The position numbers were made by a program, and so were the translations under genes. Of a stretch of DNA of 64,000 nucleotides, positions 25,787 to 35,688 are shown piece after piece. Every line of letters begins with the position of its first letter. Position 1 is the first letter of the stretch. Below the pieces are notes generated by a model. It was not told the DNA's origin, searched no databases, and saw only the letters and a list, made by a program, of their open reading frames with translations. The DNA comes from Euryarchaeota archaeon UBA86 (GTDB lineage Archaea > Thermoplasmatota > Poseidoniia > Poseidoniales > Thalassarchaeaceae). The stretch spans positions 132,249-196,248 of the forward strand of contig DAQX01000008.1 in the NCBI GenBank assembly GCA_002503055.1. Reading direction: 5' to 3'.

Positions 25787-25820
25787 CGCTCGGTCCACCC
25801 GCAGGGTGGATTAGGAGGCC

Positions 25821-28193
25821 CTATTCCTCTTCAACGGAAATTTCACGGCTGCTCAACAGGGCCGCAAGACCGCCTAACATGATTAGTGACCAGCCTAGCC
25901 AGACTAGGTGACTGCCCTGCAGATCATAGATTGTAACTCTGACTGACTCGACTTCATCCAAGTCGCCGAGAATCATCGAACTCAGTAAATCATTAGACTG
26001 GGCCAAATCTAGAATTACGATTGTATCTCCGGACAGTCTGCTCATTCTGTCTACTTCAGAGCGTGAATTGATTGCCCCGCTGGGCGAGTCGAAACGCAGC
26101 ATTCCGGGATTCAGAGTATCGATGAGTTCGCCATCTTTCCAAACTTCGATTGAAACTCCAACGAATCCGTCTCCAACTGAATAGTCGTAATCCTCGTGGT
26201 CAGAAGCAACCATCTCGGCCCCAACGAATACCATATCATAGCCTTCGTGCTCGGTCACTTGGTCCCTCTCAAGAGTGACCAAGTGAGAGGGGTCTGAACG
26301 ATCGAGCATTGTTGTGGTCAACACATGGCCCACCAGCAGTAGTAGAATTCCGAGGTGCGCGAGGTGTGAGCCGAGGAGCCTCGCGCGCGCGGCATTACTA
26401 CCGCCCATCCCACCCTCCCTTAGAAGAGGTATGACCTTCTTGGTCGTAAACCAAGCCTGCTTGGCAGTAAGAGGCAGGGAGATTAGGAGCCAGGTTAGAA
26501 CAAACACACCGACTGCGCCTCTGGTGATGCCACTGGTAACTACAAGTTCAGGATCTCCAGGTAGAGGTAAATTCTCACTGAATACAGCTAAGGCGACCGA
26601 AGTGACTAGTGTCAGAACCAATGCAAATGGCGCCTTGTCAACTGGCAGTGAGCGTCCCCATCCATACAATGCCAAGCCGAGTGCAAGAAGAGCCAGAAGA
26701 GGTGCCCCATAGAACTCGTGTGCCTGAAGGCTGGGCCCATCTATCTCTACAGTTAGGAGGAGCCATGTCAGAAGTAGGAAAGCTGTGCCTCCATACCAAG
26801 GGACCATTCTTGCTGCACGGGTTCTTGCTGAGATACTTGTAAACGGTAACTGAAGAGAGTCGAACTCGCCCTCATTCTCAGGAGACAGTAGCCACGGGGC
26901 TAGGAATGGAATCATTCCAGCTACAGACTGCTGGATATTGGAGATCCATAGCCAGCTGGAGAATAACATCATCACAACTCCTAGAGTAATCCAATGCATC
27001 GCGGGTGCCTTGGAGTCACCATTGACAATCAGTAACATCAGCGCTAGACCAACGGCTAGAATAGCGCTGGAACCAATCCAAAGTGCGATTGCTAGGAAAA
27101 TCAGAATCAGAAGTCTTGACATCGCAGGAGTTTGTTCAAGCATCGTATTTCCGCCTGCAGAAGATACTGCTGCCCTCTGCTCTCTTAGTAGATGTATCAT
27201 TGCGAAACAGAACATAGAGACCATCACAATCAGATACGAAGTGACCTCGATACCAACTGGACTCCACTCTGCAATCTCGAGGACCCTCAGATAGGGGTCC
27301 TCGGACAGTGATCCTTCACCATCTGCAACGAATGCGTGAACAGATGCCCAGACTCCGTTTGCACGGGTCACCATCGTTGCATGGAAAGTGAGAGCTCCGG
27401 TTATGATTCCAATCGCGGGAGAAGCAGCAATTGCCTTGGATCCTGATTGGGCTCTGATATGAATCAGCATAAGTAAGGCCAGCCAAGGCAATAATGAGCC
27501 AGTCTCGACCGGATCCCAAGCCCAATAACCCCCCCAGTCGAGTACAGTATATGCCCACAGACCGCCTAGGCCAATACCTATTGTTCCAACTAGAAAGGCA
27601 GCTCTAGCCCAGTACAATTGAGATTCATGAATTGCCTCCGAGGAGTCGCGTCTGAGTACTCCAGCCATTGCAACGCTGGCGGTTGCCAGACACAATGAGT
27701 AGTATGCGAATACAATCGGAGGGTGGATGACCATCAAATCAGTCTGTAACAGAGGATGGAGTTCACCTTGCTGTAGTCCAGCGGGTGCGAATGGCTCTAG
27801 TAGCCAAGAGACTAAGATGATTGATACTACCAAGATATGTAGGATTCTGACCTCAAGCTTCGCTGGTTTGTCTCTCTCGGCCATCATCCAAGTTACTACT
27901 CCGAGTAAAGCAGCCCAGAGAAGAAGTGGTCCAGCTCTGCCGCCCCAAACAGCAGATACTCGGTAAAGAAGTGGCAGACCGGAACCGCCGTATCTAGAAA
28001 CAAGGTCTAGACTGGAAGCATCCACCACAAAGGCACCTACCAAAAAGGCGAATGGAGAGATCTGTGCAGCGAGAGTGACATTTCTAGCTAGCAGGTCACC
28101 GGCCTTCTCAGGTCGCATAACCTGATGTAGGCTGGTCAAAACGGCGAGCGCGAGTAGTAAGAGTCCCAAATTAGGGAGGATGCGAATCACCAC
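25821..28193 (-). CDS. ccmF: CcmF/CcsA-type cytochrome c heme lyase
   Basis: A 790-residue membrane protein of the heme-handling family that delivers heme to apocytochrome c outside the membrane. The WWD signature is present (WGGYWAWDPVETGSLLPW), with conserved His residues near outer loops (PPIVFAYYS region, MIHLLREQ, LGSHLAHLG). About 14-16 helices are predicted. A soluble segment near the C-terminus (LERDQVTEHEGYDMVFVG) and a final helix follow the bacterial CcmF plan. It overlaps the upstream geranylgeranyl reductase gene by 7 bases, so the two are probably co-transcribed. No CcmE or CcmC gene is within the window. Confidence 0.92.
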   Translation of the reverse strand: MVIRILPNLGLLLLALAVLTSLHQVMRPEKAGDLLARNVTLAAQISPFAFLVGAFVVDASSLDLVSRYGGSGLPLLYRVSAVWGGRAGPLLLWAALLGVVTWMMAERDKPAKLEVRILHILVVSIILVSWLLEPFAPAGLQQGELHPLLQTDLMVIHPPIVFAYYSLCLATASVAMAGVLRRDSSEAIHESQLYWARAAFLVGTIGIGLGGLWAYTVLDWGGYWAWDPVETGSLLPWLALLMLIHIRAQSGSKAIAASPAIGIITGALTFHATMVTRANGVWASVHAFVADGEGSLSEDPYLRVLEIAEWSPVGIEVTSYLIVMVSMFCFAMIHLLREQRAAVSSAGGNTMLEQTPAMSRLLILIFLAIALWIGSSAILAVGLALMLLIVNGDSKAPAMHWITLGVVMMLFSSWLWISNIQQSVAGMIPFLAPWLLSPENEGEFDSLQLPFTSISARTRAARMVPWYGGTAFLLLTWLLLTVEIDGPSLQAHEFYGAPLLALLALGLALYGWGRSLPVDKAPFALVLTLVTSVALAVFSENLPLPGDPELVVTSGITRGAVGVFVLTWLLISLPLTAKQAWFTTKKVIPLLREGGMGGSNAARARLLGSHLAHLGILLLLVGHVLTTTMLDRSDPSHLVTLERDQVTEHEGYDMVFVGAEMVASDHEDYDYSVGDGFVGVSIEVWKDGELIDTLNPGMLRFDSPSGAINSRSEVDRMSRLSGDTIVILDLAQSNDLLSSMILGDLDEVESVRVTIYDLQGSHLVWLGWSLIMLGGLAALLSSREISVEEE

Positions 28194-29434
28194 CCATAGA
28201 ACTTAGCTCGACTATATCCGAAGGCCAGCATTGCGGGAACAATTCGCTTGAAATAGAGCCCTGGCCTTCGAATTAGGAGCCTTAGAACCACCATTGCCTT
28301 GCCGCTGACCCCCATATCTGACATCTCATTGGGGAAGCACCGAGCCATCAATGACATCTCATCGTCTGTCAGATTAAACAGTGCGTTCTTACCCTTGAGA
28401 ATCTTATCGTAAGGAGGGAATTCATCCTTCCATAGTTTGGTGTACTCGGACAATCTGGAGCCACTCAGATCATCCTCCGAAATTGCCGCCGCAGCGGTCT
28501 GAGCGGCATATACAGCCGACTTCAGAGCAAGGTGTGAGCCGCCTTCGAATAGTGGTGATGTGAAGCCGGCAGCATCGCCCACTAACATTAGTCCGTCATA
28601 GTGAGTGTTTGCAAATGGTCCAGAGATCGGTATTGTACCTCCGAATGCGTGTGCACCCTTCTCCTTCCAAGGCGGGTGAACTTGCTCGAGTTCCTTGAAG
28701 TGAGTAATATCAATGAACTCGTCAAGAGCCTTCTTCGCACGGGGTCTGTCTTCAGTGACTAATCCTACATTTGCCCTTCCATCGCATTTTGGAATCATCC
28801 AAAGATATCCCTTCTCTGCATACTCTGGCCAGATATAGAAGTCCAAGTAGCCGTCAGTGGGAACTTCCAGCATCTCATACTGCATTCCCGCGACAACTTT
28901 GCCCATCTCATTGAGCGAGTTTTCTCCGTCGGGTTTGATTAACTTTGAACAGATTGCAGCGACGCCAGAGGCGTCGATGACTATCTTCGCTTGAATTGGG
29001 AAGTTTTCGCCCTTGCCATCGCACATCCAGCCGGCGAACTTACCGTCTTCCTCAATTCTCTCCATCGAAGAGAGTTTGTGATTGAGAAGCATATTGGCTC
29101 CCGCTGCCACCGCCTCATCTGCTATCCATCTCTCAAACAAGTGCTTTTCGAGGACATAGCCCTCCTCAGTGAGACACTTCTCGGTGCCATCGGGGAAAAT
29201 TACGCGGATTCCCTGAACCTCCTTACTGATTACATGTTCAGGGAGCTTGATTCCCAAATTTTGACATGCAATCTCAGAAATACACTCTCCACAGTGAACT
29301 GGAGTTCCAATTGCAGAGTGATCCTCAATAAGAATGGTAGATAGTCCTCGCTTAGCGGACTGTAAAGCGGCGTTTCCACCTCCCGGGCCAGCTCCGATGA
29401 CTAGGACATCACAGGCGTTCACCGCGTCTCCCAT
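28187..29434 (-). CDS. Geranylgeranyl reductase family flavoprotein
   Basis: A 415-residue FAD protein that saturates isoprenoid double bonds, in archaea mainly those of membrane lipids. The N-terminal VLVIGAGPGGGNAALQ (GxGxxG at 14-19), CGECISE, the mid-chain YIWPEYAEKGYLWMIPK and the second FAD motif GLMLVGDAAGFTSPLFEGG are as in digeranylgeranylglycerophospholipid reductases. A menaquinone-side-chain reductase is the alternative. It is the first gene of a pair with ccmF and lies near UbiD/UbiA genes on the opposite strand, so lipid or quinone roles both fit. Confidence 0.9.
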   Translation of the reverse strand: MGDAVNACDVLVIGAGPGGGNAALQSAKRGLSTILIEDHSAIGTPVHCGECISEIACQNLGIKLPEHVISKEVQGIRVIFPDGTEKCLTEEGYVLEKHLFERWIADEAVAAGANMLLNHKLSSMERIEEDGKFAGWMCDGKGENFPIQAKIVIDASGVAAICSKLIKPDGENSLNEMGKVVAGMQYEMLEVPTDGYLDFYIWPEYAEKGYLWMIPKCDGRANVGLVTEDRPRAKKALDEFIDITHFKELEQVHPPWKEKGAHAFGGTIPISGPFANTHYDGLMLVGDAAGFTSPLFEGGSHLALKSAVYAAQTAAAAISEDDLSGSRLSEYTKLWKDEFPPYDKILKGKNALFNLTDDEMSLMARCFPNEMSDMGVSGKAMVVLRLLIRRPGLYFKRIVPAMLAFGYSRAKFYGW

Positions 29435-29529
29435 GGTACTGCGGGTAGGTCTAGCATCAAAGAAACCGTCGGTTCCGCCATCTACGATGGCGAGCGAACA
29501 TTCTCATTTGGTGAGTGTTCCGGGCAGTC

Positions 29530-31401
29530 ATGGGTTGGAAGCGGCTATCCGACTTTGTCGGGTCTCTCGAGGAGTCTGGAGAACTCCTCAGAATCCCTGA
29601 TCCGGTAGATGTTGAGCTCGAGGCGGGATGTTTTGCTGATCGTATGGTCAAGCGAGGTGGTCCGGCAATCAAGTTCGAGCAACCGCGCTTACCGGATGGT
29701 ACAATCAGCCCATTTCCACTACTGATGAATCTCTATGGTACAAGAGAACGTACTAATCGGGCTCTAGGAGTCACCGAACCGAAAGAAGTTGGAGAGAAGA
29801 TGACGGCTCTGATGAAGCCAGATGTGGGCGCAATAATGCGAGCCCCGTGGAAAGGTATCGGACTGGCCCTAGATGGTATGTCGATGGCCCCCTGGAAAAG
29901 AAGGAAGGGTGCTTGTCAACAAGTCGTAATGGAAGAACCGGATGTGACTGTTCTTCCAATTCCTAAGACCTGGCCCGAAGATGGTGGCAGATTCATGACT
30001 CTGCCCTTGGTTGTGACTGCAGACCCGAAGACTGGAGAGCATAACATGGGTATGTATCGCAGTCAGGTGTTTGGACCGACTGAAGTCGGTCTGCACTGGC
30101 AGGCTCACAAGCATGGAGCCGATCATGCAGATGCGGCAACCGGTAGAATGCCAGTGGCGATTTGTCTGGGTGGGCCGCCTGAATTGACATTCAGTGCAAT
30201 CGCCCCGTTACCAGATAATCTGAGCGAGTATGAGTTCGCTGGACTACTCTCAGGTAGAAGGCTGCCAATTGTAAAGTGCAAGACCAACGATTTGTGGGTC
30301 CCGGCTGACTGTGACATAGTAATCGAAGGTTACACGGTACCCGGAGAGACTCGTATGGAAGGTCCCTTCGGAGATCACTTCGGCTACTACTCTCTGGCAG
30401 AGCCCTATCCTGTGATGCATGTGACTCGTATCACACATCGCAGAGACGCAATGGTTCCGATGACTATCGTCGGCACGCCGCCGATGGAAGATGGATATCT
30501 CGGTGAGGCGGTGGGAGATGCCTTCCTACCTGTTCTAAAATTCCAACATCGAGATGTGTCCGATTTATTCTTACCATTGGAGACTGGTTTTCACAACTTC
30601 GCCATTGTCGCCTCCAAGCAACGCTACCCCAGACAGGGGCGCAAGACAGCATTAGGGCTTCTCGGTGCTGGACAATTGATGTTCCAAAAAGTGGTTGTCG
30701 TAGTAGATGAAGATCATCCAGTCAAGGATCTAGATGCTCTGCTAGATGTGTTAGACTATCGCGTCCATATCCCTGAAGACTTAGTCATTCTACGTGGTAT
30801 GGTAGCAGATACTTTGGCTCACGCTGCTCCTTGGGACAATATCCATGACAAGTTGATTATCGACGCGACTTCAACACCCAAGGGTGACCCACACAGTGAT
30901 TTACCCGAGCAGCAAGGCTGTCCGGAATCTCTGGCCGTCTCTGCGTCTGCCGTTAGAGGAGTTGTCCAAGCTAGGATGCTGAGGCCATCCATGCTGGTGG
31001 TTACTACTGACATCGAGAGTGGGCCTAGGCCGGAGAGTAGCATGGAGAAAGTCAGTGAGGAAGGTGCATCTAGACAGCGTGAGGTGATTCGTGAAATCTG
31101 TGAGTCTATCTGGTCGCTTGAAGCTGCCAAGAACTTGCGCTGGTTATTCATCACCGACGATGATGCATATCTTGCTAGTGAGGACTGGCGTCGGCGCATG
31201 CTCTGGCAGCTACTATGCCGATTCGATGTAGGTCGTGACTTACACTTTGATGAGACTGGGGGGCGTATTGCTTGGGATGCTACAGCACCGATCCCATCGA
31301 ATAAGGGCCCTCTGCCAGTTAGACGATGGCCGGGTATGACTCTTCACGACCCCGAGGTGGCCGAGCGAGTGGATGCATGGCTGTCCGAGGGGGGTTACTA
31401 A
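29530..31401 (+). CDS. UbiD-family decarboxylase
   Basis: A 623-residue prenylated-FMN-dependent decarboxylase of the UbiD family. Family marks are NMGMYRSQVFGP, GLHWQAHKHG, the substrate region PGETRMEGPFGDHFGYYS with the catalytic Glu-containing segment, and KTALGLLGAGQLMFQK. It is somewhat longer than E. coli UbiD (about 500). The start is taken at the ATG at 29530 (MGWKRLSDFVG). The stop overlaps the UbiA start as TAATG, so the two are coupled: probably decarboxylation and prenylation of an aromatic acid in a quinone or related pathway. A UbiX partner is not in the window. Confidence 0.92.
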   Translation: MGWKRLSDFVGSLEESGELLRIPDPVDVELEAGCFADRMVKRGGPAIKFEQPRLPDGTISPFPLLMNLYGTRERTNRALGVTEPKEVGEKMTALMKPDVGAIMRAPWKGIGLALDGMSMAPWKRRKGACQQVVMEEPDVTVLPIPKTWPEDGGRFMTLPLVVTADPKTGEHNMGMYRSQVFGPTEVGLHWQAHKHGADHADAATGRMPVAICLGGPPELTFSAIAPLPDNLSEYEFAGLLSGRRLPIVKCKTNDLWVPADCDIVIEGYTVPGETRMEGPFGDHFGYYSLAEPYPVMHVTRITHRRDAMVPMTIVGTPPMEDGYLGEAVGDAFLPVLKFQHRDVSDLFLPLETGFHNFAIVASKQRYPRQGRKTALGLLGAGQLMFQKVVVVVDEDHPVKDLDALLDVLDYRVHIPEDLVILRGMVADTLAHAAPWDNIHDKLIIDATSTPKGDPHSDLPEQQGCPESLAVSASAVRGVVQARMLRPSMLVVTTDIESGPRPESSMEKVSEEGASRQREVIREICESIWSLEAAKNLRWLFITDDDAYLASEDWRRRMLWQLLCRFDVGRDLHFDETGGRIAWDATAPIPSNKGPLPVRRWPGMTLHDPEVAERVDAWLSEGGY

Positions 31402-32327
31402 TGGGAGTCAAGGAGATTCTTGAGTTCGTCAAGGTCGAGCACACTCTGTTCTCACTACCGTTCGTACTGATTGGGTATGTACTGGCAGATGCCGAGTACG
31501 GTTCCGGCTCGCTAGATCTGCTTTGGATACTATTAGCAGCTGTGGGTGCGAGAGGCCTTGCAATGGTGCTAAATCGAATAATCGATAGTGATATTGATGC
31601 TGAGAATCCGCGTACTGCGTCCCGTCATTTGCCTTCGGGACTGATGGTTAAGCAGACTGCATGGGGGCTCGCTGTAGCCTTCCTAGTGACTCTTGCATTC
31701 TCTGCATGGATGCTCAACGAGATAGCGTTGAAGATGGTATGGTTACCTGTGCTGGCATTCATGATTTATCCGTACACAAAGAGGGTGTCATGGATCTGTC
31801 ACTTGTGGCTAGGGCTATGTCTAGGGCTCGCCCCCGCAGGTGCCTGGGTAGCACTCGCAGCCGATGTCCACGGATGGGAAGCAATTACCGGAGTTGACGG
31901 TAATTTCCTTTGGTATCCTGAGATTTTCTTCATCTCCATGGGTGTAGCGCTTTGGATTGCTGCCTTCGATGTTAACTATGCGCGCATGGATGTCAATGTA
32001 GATCTTGAACAAGGAATCAAGTCATTCCCTTCTGCTTTCGGAGATAGGGCGACTACCGGTATGAGCGTGGCGCTAACGGTGAGTTGGGCCTTCTGCTTCG
32101 TTCTCACGGGATTGAATGACGCGATTGATGGTAGAGATGGTTACTCTCTATGGATTCCTGTAGCAGTTGTGATGGCTTTGGTAAATATCGTCGTGATGAC
32201 CAAGGGCGCTCAGACTTCTATGGATTCAGAAGAGGCGATGGAATACTTCCAGAGAACTCTGTTCAATGCCTCGATGCTAACTGGCTGGGCTCTGTTAGTA
32301 AGTCTAGCTTTGGCAGAGGTGATGTGA
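31401..32327 (+). CDS. UbiA-family prenyltransferase
   Basis: A 308-residue membrane prenyltransferase with about eight helices. The two Asp-rich motifs that bind Mg-prenyl diphosphate are present: NRIIDSDIDAENPRT and DVNYARMDVNVD. It transfers an isoprenyl chain to an aromatic acid (UbiA/MenA type). Partnership with UbiD suggests 4-hydroxybenzoate-like substrates. The ATG at 31401 overlaps the UbiD stop, and its stop TGA overlaps the UvrB start as TGATG. The longer frame (from 31326) has no support. Confidence 0.93.
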   Translation: MGVKEILEFVKVEHTLFSLPFVLIGYVLADAEYGSGSLDLLWILLAAVGARGLAMVLNRIIDSDIDAENPRTASRHLPSGLMVKQTAWGLAVAFLVTLAFSAWMLNEIALKMVWLPVLAFMIYPYTKRVSWICHLWLGLCLGLAPAGAWVALAADVHGWEAITGVDGNFLWYPEIFFISMGVALWIAAFDVNYARMDVNVDLEQGIKSFPSAFGDRATTGMSVALTVSWAFCFVLTGLNDAIDGRDGYSLWIPVAVVMALVNIVVMTKGAQTSMDSEEAMEYFQRTLFNASMLTGWALLVSLALAEVM

Positions 32328-34618
32328 TGAAAGATTCAGCCATATTCACTCTAAAATCTGACTACAACTCGGCTGGAGACCAGCAGCAGGCAATCGACAA
32401 GCTAGTCGAACAGATCGAGAACGGACAGGAGCGTTGTGTGTTGCTTGGTGTCACCGGATCGGGCAAGACTTTCGCTATGGCTAAGGTAATCGAAAGGTTA
32501 CAGATTCCAACGCTAATACTCTCCCACAATAAGACGCTTGCTCGCCAGTTATGGCAGGAGATGAGCGAGTTGTTTCCAGAGAATGCCGTGGAATATTTCG
32601 TTAGTTACTACGACTACTATCAGCCTGAGGCTTACATCCCGGGTAGGGATTTGTATATCGACAAAGAGTTGCAGATGAATGAGCGAATTGAGCAAGAGAG
32701 GTTCTCTACTGTAGCATCGCTCGTATCGCGGCCCGATGTGATAGCTGTTGGTACGGTCTCGGTAATCTACGGCCTGAACCCGCCTGAGGTATTCCAGCAG
32801 AATCACCTGAGGCTAGCAGTCGGAGAGAAGGCCGACCCGCAGGAAGTGGTCAGACAACTAGTCGGACTACAGTATCGTAGGACGGCAGCAGAGATTACTC
32901 GTGGTGATATCCGCCTTCGTGGAGAGGTTCTTGACATTTGGATGCCAAGTCGGGATGACCCGTTACGAATACGCTTCGGATGGGACGGTATTGAGCGAAT
33001 TCAAGCCTGCGAATCTGTGTCTTGGGAGCCACTAGATGACTTCGAAGAGGCATGGATTCATCCTCGAGAATTCTACATGACTAGCGAGGAGCGGTTCAAT
33101 CAGGCTCTCGAGGATATCGAGCATGAGCTCGATGAGAGGGTGGATTGGTTCCATAGCGAAGGAATGGATATGGAGTCTCATAGACTCGAGCAGAGAACTA
33201 GATTCGACCTCGAGATGTTGTCTGAAATCGGTTCGTGCAAAGGTGTCGAGAATTATTCAATGCACTTCGACGGTAGGCAGCATGGGGAGCGAGCATACTG
33301 TCTGCTAGATTTCTTTGCAAAGTGTGCAGAAAAGTACCATGGTGGAGAAGATAGGTACCTCGTGGTAATGGATGAGTCGCATGTGACCTTGCCTCAAGTA
33401 TCGGGTATGTTTGGGGGCGATTACTCTCGGAAGAAAAATCTCATTGACCATGGATTCAGACTACCCTCAGCATACGATAACAGGCCACTGCGCATCGATG
33501 AATTTCAAAAACTGGTCAATCAGATGGTCTATGTCAGCGCTACTCCCGGGGAGAGAGAGTTGCGCCATCTAGCCGAGGTTACTGGGCAAGAGGTCCCGCA
33601 GGAACTGCTCCATGTTCAAAGTGGAGGTGGTGCAATACCAGCCGAGGAAGATAAGCCACTTGCGAGAATATCGATTCAGGGACTAATGAATAATATCGAA
33701 GGAATTGCTACGATGGAAATTCGTCCAACTGGCCTTCTAGACCCTAGCATCGAAGTTAGGAAGACAGTAGGTCAGGTCCAGGACCTCGAAGAGGAGATTC
33801 GTTTGAGGATCAAGGCCGATGAAAGGGTACTGGTCACAGTAATGACCATCAAATTTGCAGAAGAAGTTGCAGAATATCTGCAGCGGCAGGGATTCAAGGC
33901 TCACTATCTACATAGTGAAATCGATACTCTGGAGAGAACTGAGATTATCAAAGCACTTCGACTAGGGCACATCGACATCATAGTCGGAATCAACCTACTA
34001 AGAGAAGGACTAGACATACCCGAGGTCTCGCTTGTAGCAATTTTCGATGCTGATAAGCAAGGTTTCCTACGTAATGAGCGTTCACTCCTCCAGACCATTG
34101 GTAGGGCCAGTCGGAACGAGCGAGGTTCTGTTATCCTGTACGCCGACTCTGTTTCTCCTGCTATGGAGGCAGCAATTGGACAGACTGTGACGCGACGTAG
34201 GCGACAATCAGAGTACAACAAGGAACACGGAATCACTCCGCGAACCATCCAGAAGGCCTTGCCAGTGATGGGTGAAGAGATGGAAGACTTGACCTCAGGT
34301 GTTGCCGGTAGAGGCAAGGGAGGAGGTCGTCGAATGGTGGCTAAGGCTCCAGGTAAGAAGGGGCTTGAGGGTCTGGCACAGAAGTTTGGATTAGGCGCAG
34401 GCGTCTGGAATAGTTCTGACTCGGTTTTGGACAACATTAGCCAACCTGAATGGGTCGCAGCAGCTGAAGAGGTGTTTTCAGGAAACGATGAGGATAAATC
34501 AACCAAGATTAGAGAGAAGTTGGAAATGGAGATGAGGCAGGCTGCAGCGCGCTTAGACTTTGAGCGTGCGGCTCGATTGAGAGATAGAATCTTCCAATTA
34601 GAGAGTGCGTCGAATTGA
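32327..34618 (+). CDS. uvrB: Excinuclease ABC subunit B, bacterial type
   Basis: The damage-verification helicase of nucleotide excision repair. GVTGSGKT (41-48) is Walker A. YYQPEAYIP, VGTVSVIYGL (beta-hairpin region), MDESHVTLPQ, NLLREGLDIPE and QTIGRASRNERG are all conserved. The C-terminal UVR domain that binds UvrC is present (DFERAARLRDRIF). At 763 residues it is longer than the usual about 670, mainly through a Gly/Lys/Arg-rich and low-conservation linker before the UVR domain. In euryarchaea this gene is a bacterial acquisition. The ATG at 32327 overlaps the UbiA stop. UvrA and UvrC are not in the window. Confidence 0.96.
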   Translation: MKDSAIFTLKSDYNSAGDQQQAIDKLVEQIENGQERCVLLGVTGSGKTFAMAKVIERLQIPTLILSHNKTLARQLWQEMSELFPENAVEYFVSYYDYYQPEAYIPGRDLYIDKELQMNERIEQERFSTVASLVSRPDVIAVGTVSVIYGLNPPEVFQQNHLRLAVGEKADPQEVVRQLVGLQYRRTAAEITRGDIRLRGEVLDIWMPSRDDPLRIRFGWDGIERIQACESVSWEPLDDFEEAWIHPREFYMTSEERFNQALEDIEHELDERVDWFHSEGMDMESHRLEQRTRFDLEMLSEIGSCKGVENYSMHFDGRQHGERAYCLLDFFAKCAEKYHGGEDRYLVVMDESHVTLPQVSGMFGGDYSRKKNLIDHGFRLPSAYDNRPLRIDEFQKLVNQMVYVSATPGERELRHLAEVTGQEVPQELLHVQSGGGAIPAEEDKPLARISIQGLMNNIEGIATMEIRPTGLLDPSIEVRKTVGQVQDLEEEIRLRIKADERVLVTVMTIKFAEEVAEYLQRQGFKAHYLHSEIDTLERTEIIKALRLGHIDIIVGINLLREGLDIPEVSLVAIFDADKQGFLRNERSLLQTIGRASRNERGSVILYADSVSPAMEAAIGQTVTRRRRQSEYNKEHGITPRTIQKALPVMGEEMEDLTSGVAGRGKGGGRRMVAKAPGKKGLEGLAQKFGLGAGVWNSSDSVLDNISQPEWVAAAEEVFSGNDEDKSTKIREKLEMEMRQAAARLDFERAARLRDRIFQLESASN

Positions 34619-35627
34619 AGTTCGGGAAGCAGTGCGAGGAGTCGTGTCCGGCTATAGTAAGGACGATTTCACCGCTCCCGTCGAGGATTACGACTTCTCT
34701 ACAGTAGAAGATATTCGATCATTGATTGATCAAATGTCTCGCGCTGGTGGCTTTACTGCAACCAAACTCGCACATGCGCGAGATATGCTCTCAGAGGCGA
34801 TGGAGAAGAGTTCCAAGGAAGGTGTGCTGAATTGGCTCTCATTCCCCGCTTGTCTGTGTGCCACTGGTACTCGCGGATTCTTCTTGGAAGCGTTGAAGCG
34901 AAAGTCGTACAATATCATAATCACAACCTGTGGAACTCTCGACCACGACATTGCACGAACATATCAGGATTATTTTCACGGAGACTTCGAACTAGATGAT
35001 ATTGCCCTGGGTGAAGAGGGGCTCAATCGGCTGGGCAATGTAATCGTGCCCAACGAATGCTATGGAGATATCATCGAGAGAGTGATGCTGCCCTGGCTAG
35101 AGGAGATAGAAGCTGAGCGATTGGCAGTACAGCCGGAAAACCCCTGGCTTGGATTTGGATCGGTTGAGTTGTGTTGGGCGATTGGAGACAGAATCGAAGA
35201 CGACAGTTCTCTCTTGCACTGGGCAGCCAAGCACAGAATCCCGATTGTTATTCCGGGGCTTTCTGACGGTGCTATTGGCTCACAGTTGTTCATGCATAGA
35301 CAGAAGAATCCGTCATTCATGATTGATTTCCTAGCAGATGAGCAGGTACTTTCAGACCTCACATGGACTGCAGAAGAGAGTCATGCTCTGATGGTCGGAG
35401 GCGGTATCTCGAAGCATCATGTAATTTGGTGGAATCAGTATCGTGGAGGTTTGGACTCTGCTGTGGCGATAACTACCGCTCCTGAATATGACGGTTCTCT
35501 CTCAGGTGCTCGTCTCAGAGAAGCAGTATCTTGGGGCAAGGTCAGACCAGATGCTCCTCAAGTTGTGGTTGAAGGAGATGCTTCGCTACTACTTCCTATT
35601 CTCGGCGCTGATTTGTTCAGTAACTAG
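34605..35627 (+). CDS. dys: Deoxyhypusine synthase
   Basis: Transfers the aminobutyl group of spermidine to a Lys of aIF5A to form deoxyhypusine, using NAD+. Conserved parts include IPIVIPGLSDGAIGSQLF, MVGGGISKHH with the catalytic Lys, ITTAPEYDGSLSGARL and EAVSWGKV. The N-terminal TTCGTLDHD replaces the TTAGGVEED of eukaryotes, as seen in the shorter archaeal paralogue group. The start is a GTG at 34605 that overlaps the end of uvrB by 14 bases; the next ATG would remove conserved residues. Fourth gene of the UbiD-UbiA-UvrB operon. Confidence 0.92.
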   Translation: MRRIEVREAVRGVVSGYSKDDFTAPVEDYDFSTVEDIRSLIDQMSRAGGFTATKLAHARDMLSEAMEKSSKEGVLNWLSFPACLCATGTRGFFLEALKRKSYNIIITTCGTLDHDIARTYQDYFHGDFELDDIALGEEGLNRLGNVIVPNECYGDIIERVMLPWLEEIEAERLAVQPENPWLGFGSVELCWAIGDRIEDDSSLLHWAAKHRIPIVIPGLSDGAIGSQLFMHRQKNPSFMIDFLADEQVLSDLTWTAEESHALMVGGGISKHHVIWWNQYRGGLDSAVAITTAPEYDGSLSGARLREAVSWGKVRPDAPQVVVEGDASLLLPILGADLFSN

Positions 35628-35688
35628 AGGCAATTTCGCTGCACCTGCCGTGCAAATGCATAAAGACGGTCGAGGGAGGGGGCGCGCC

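Noticed and set aside
33904..34506. 200-residue minus-strand frame inside uvrB
   Set aside because: It overlaps conserved UvrB motifs completely and has no ribosome-binding site or recognised family.
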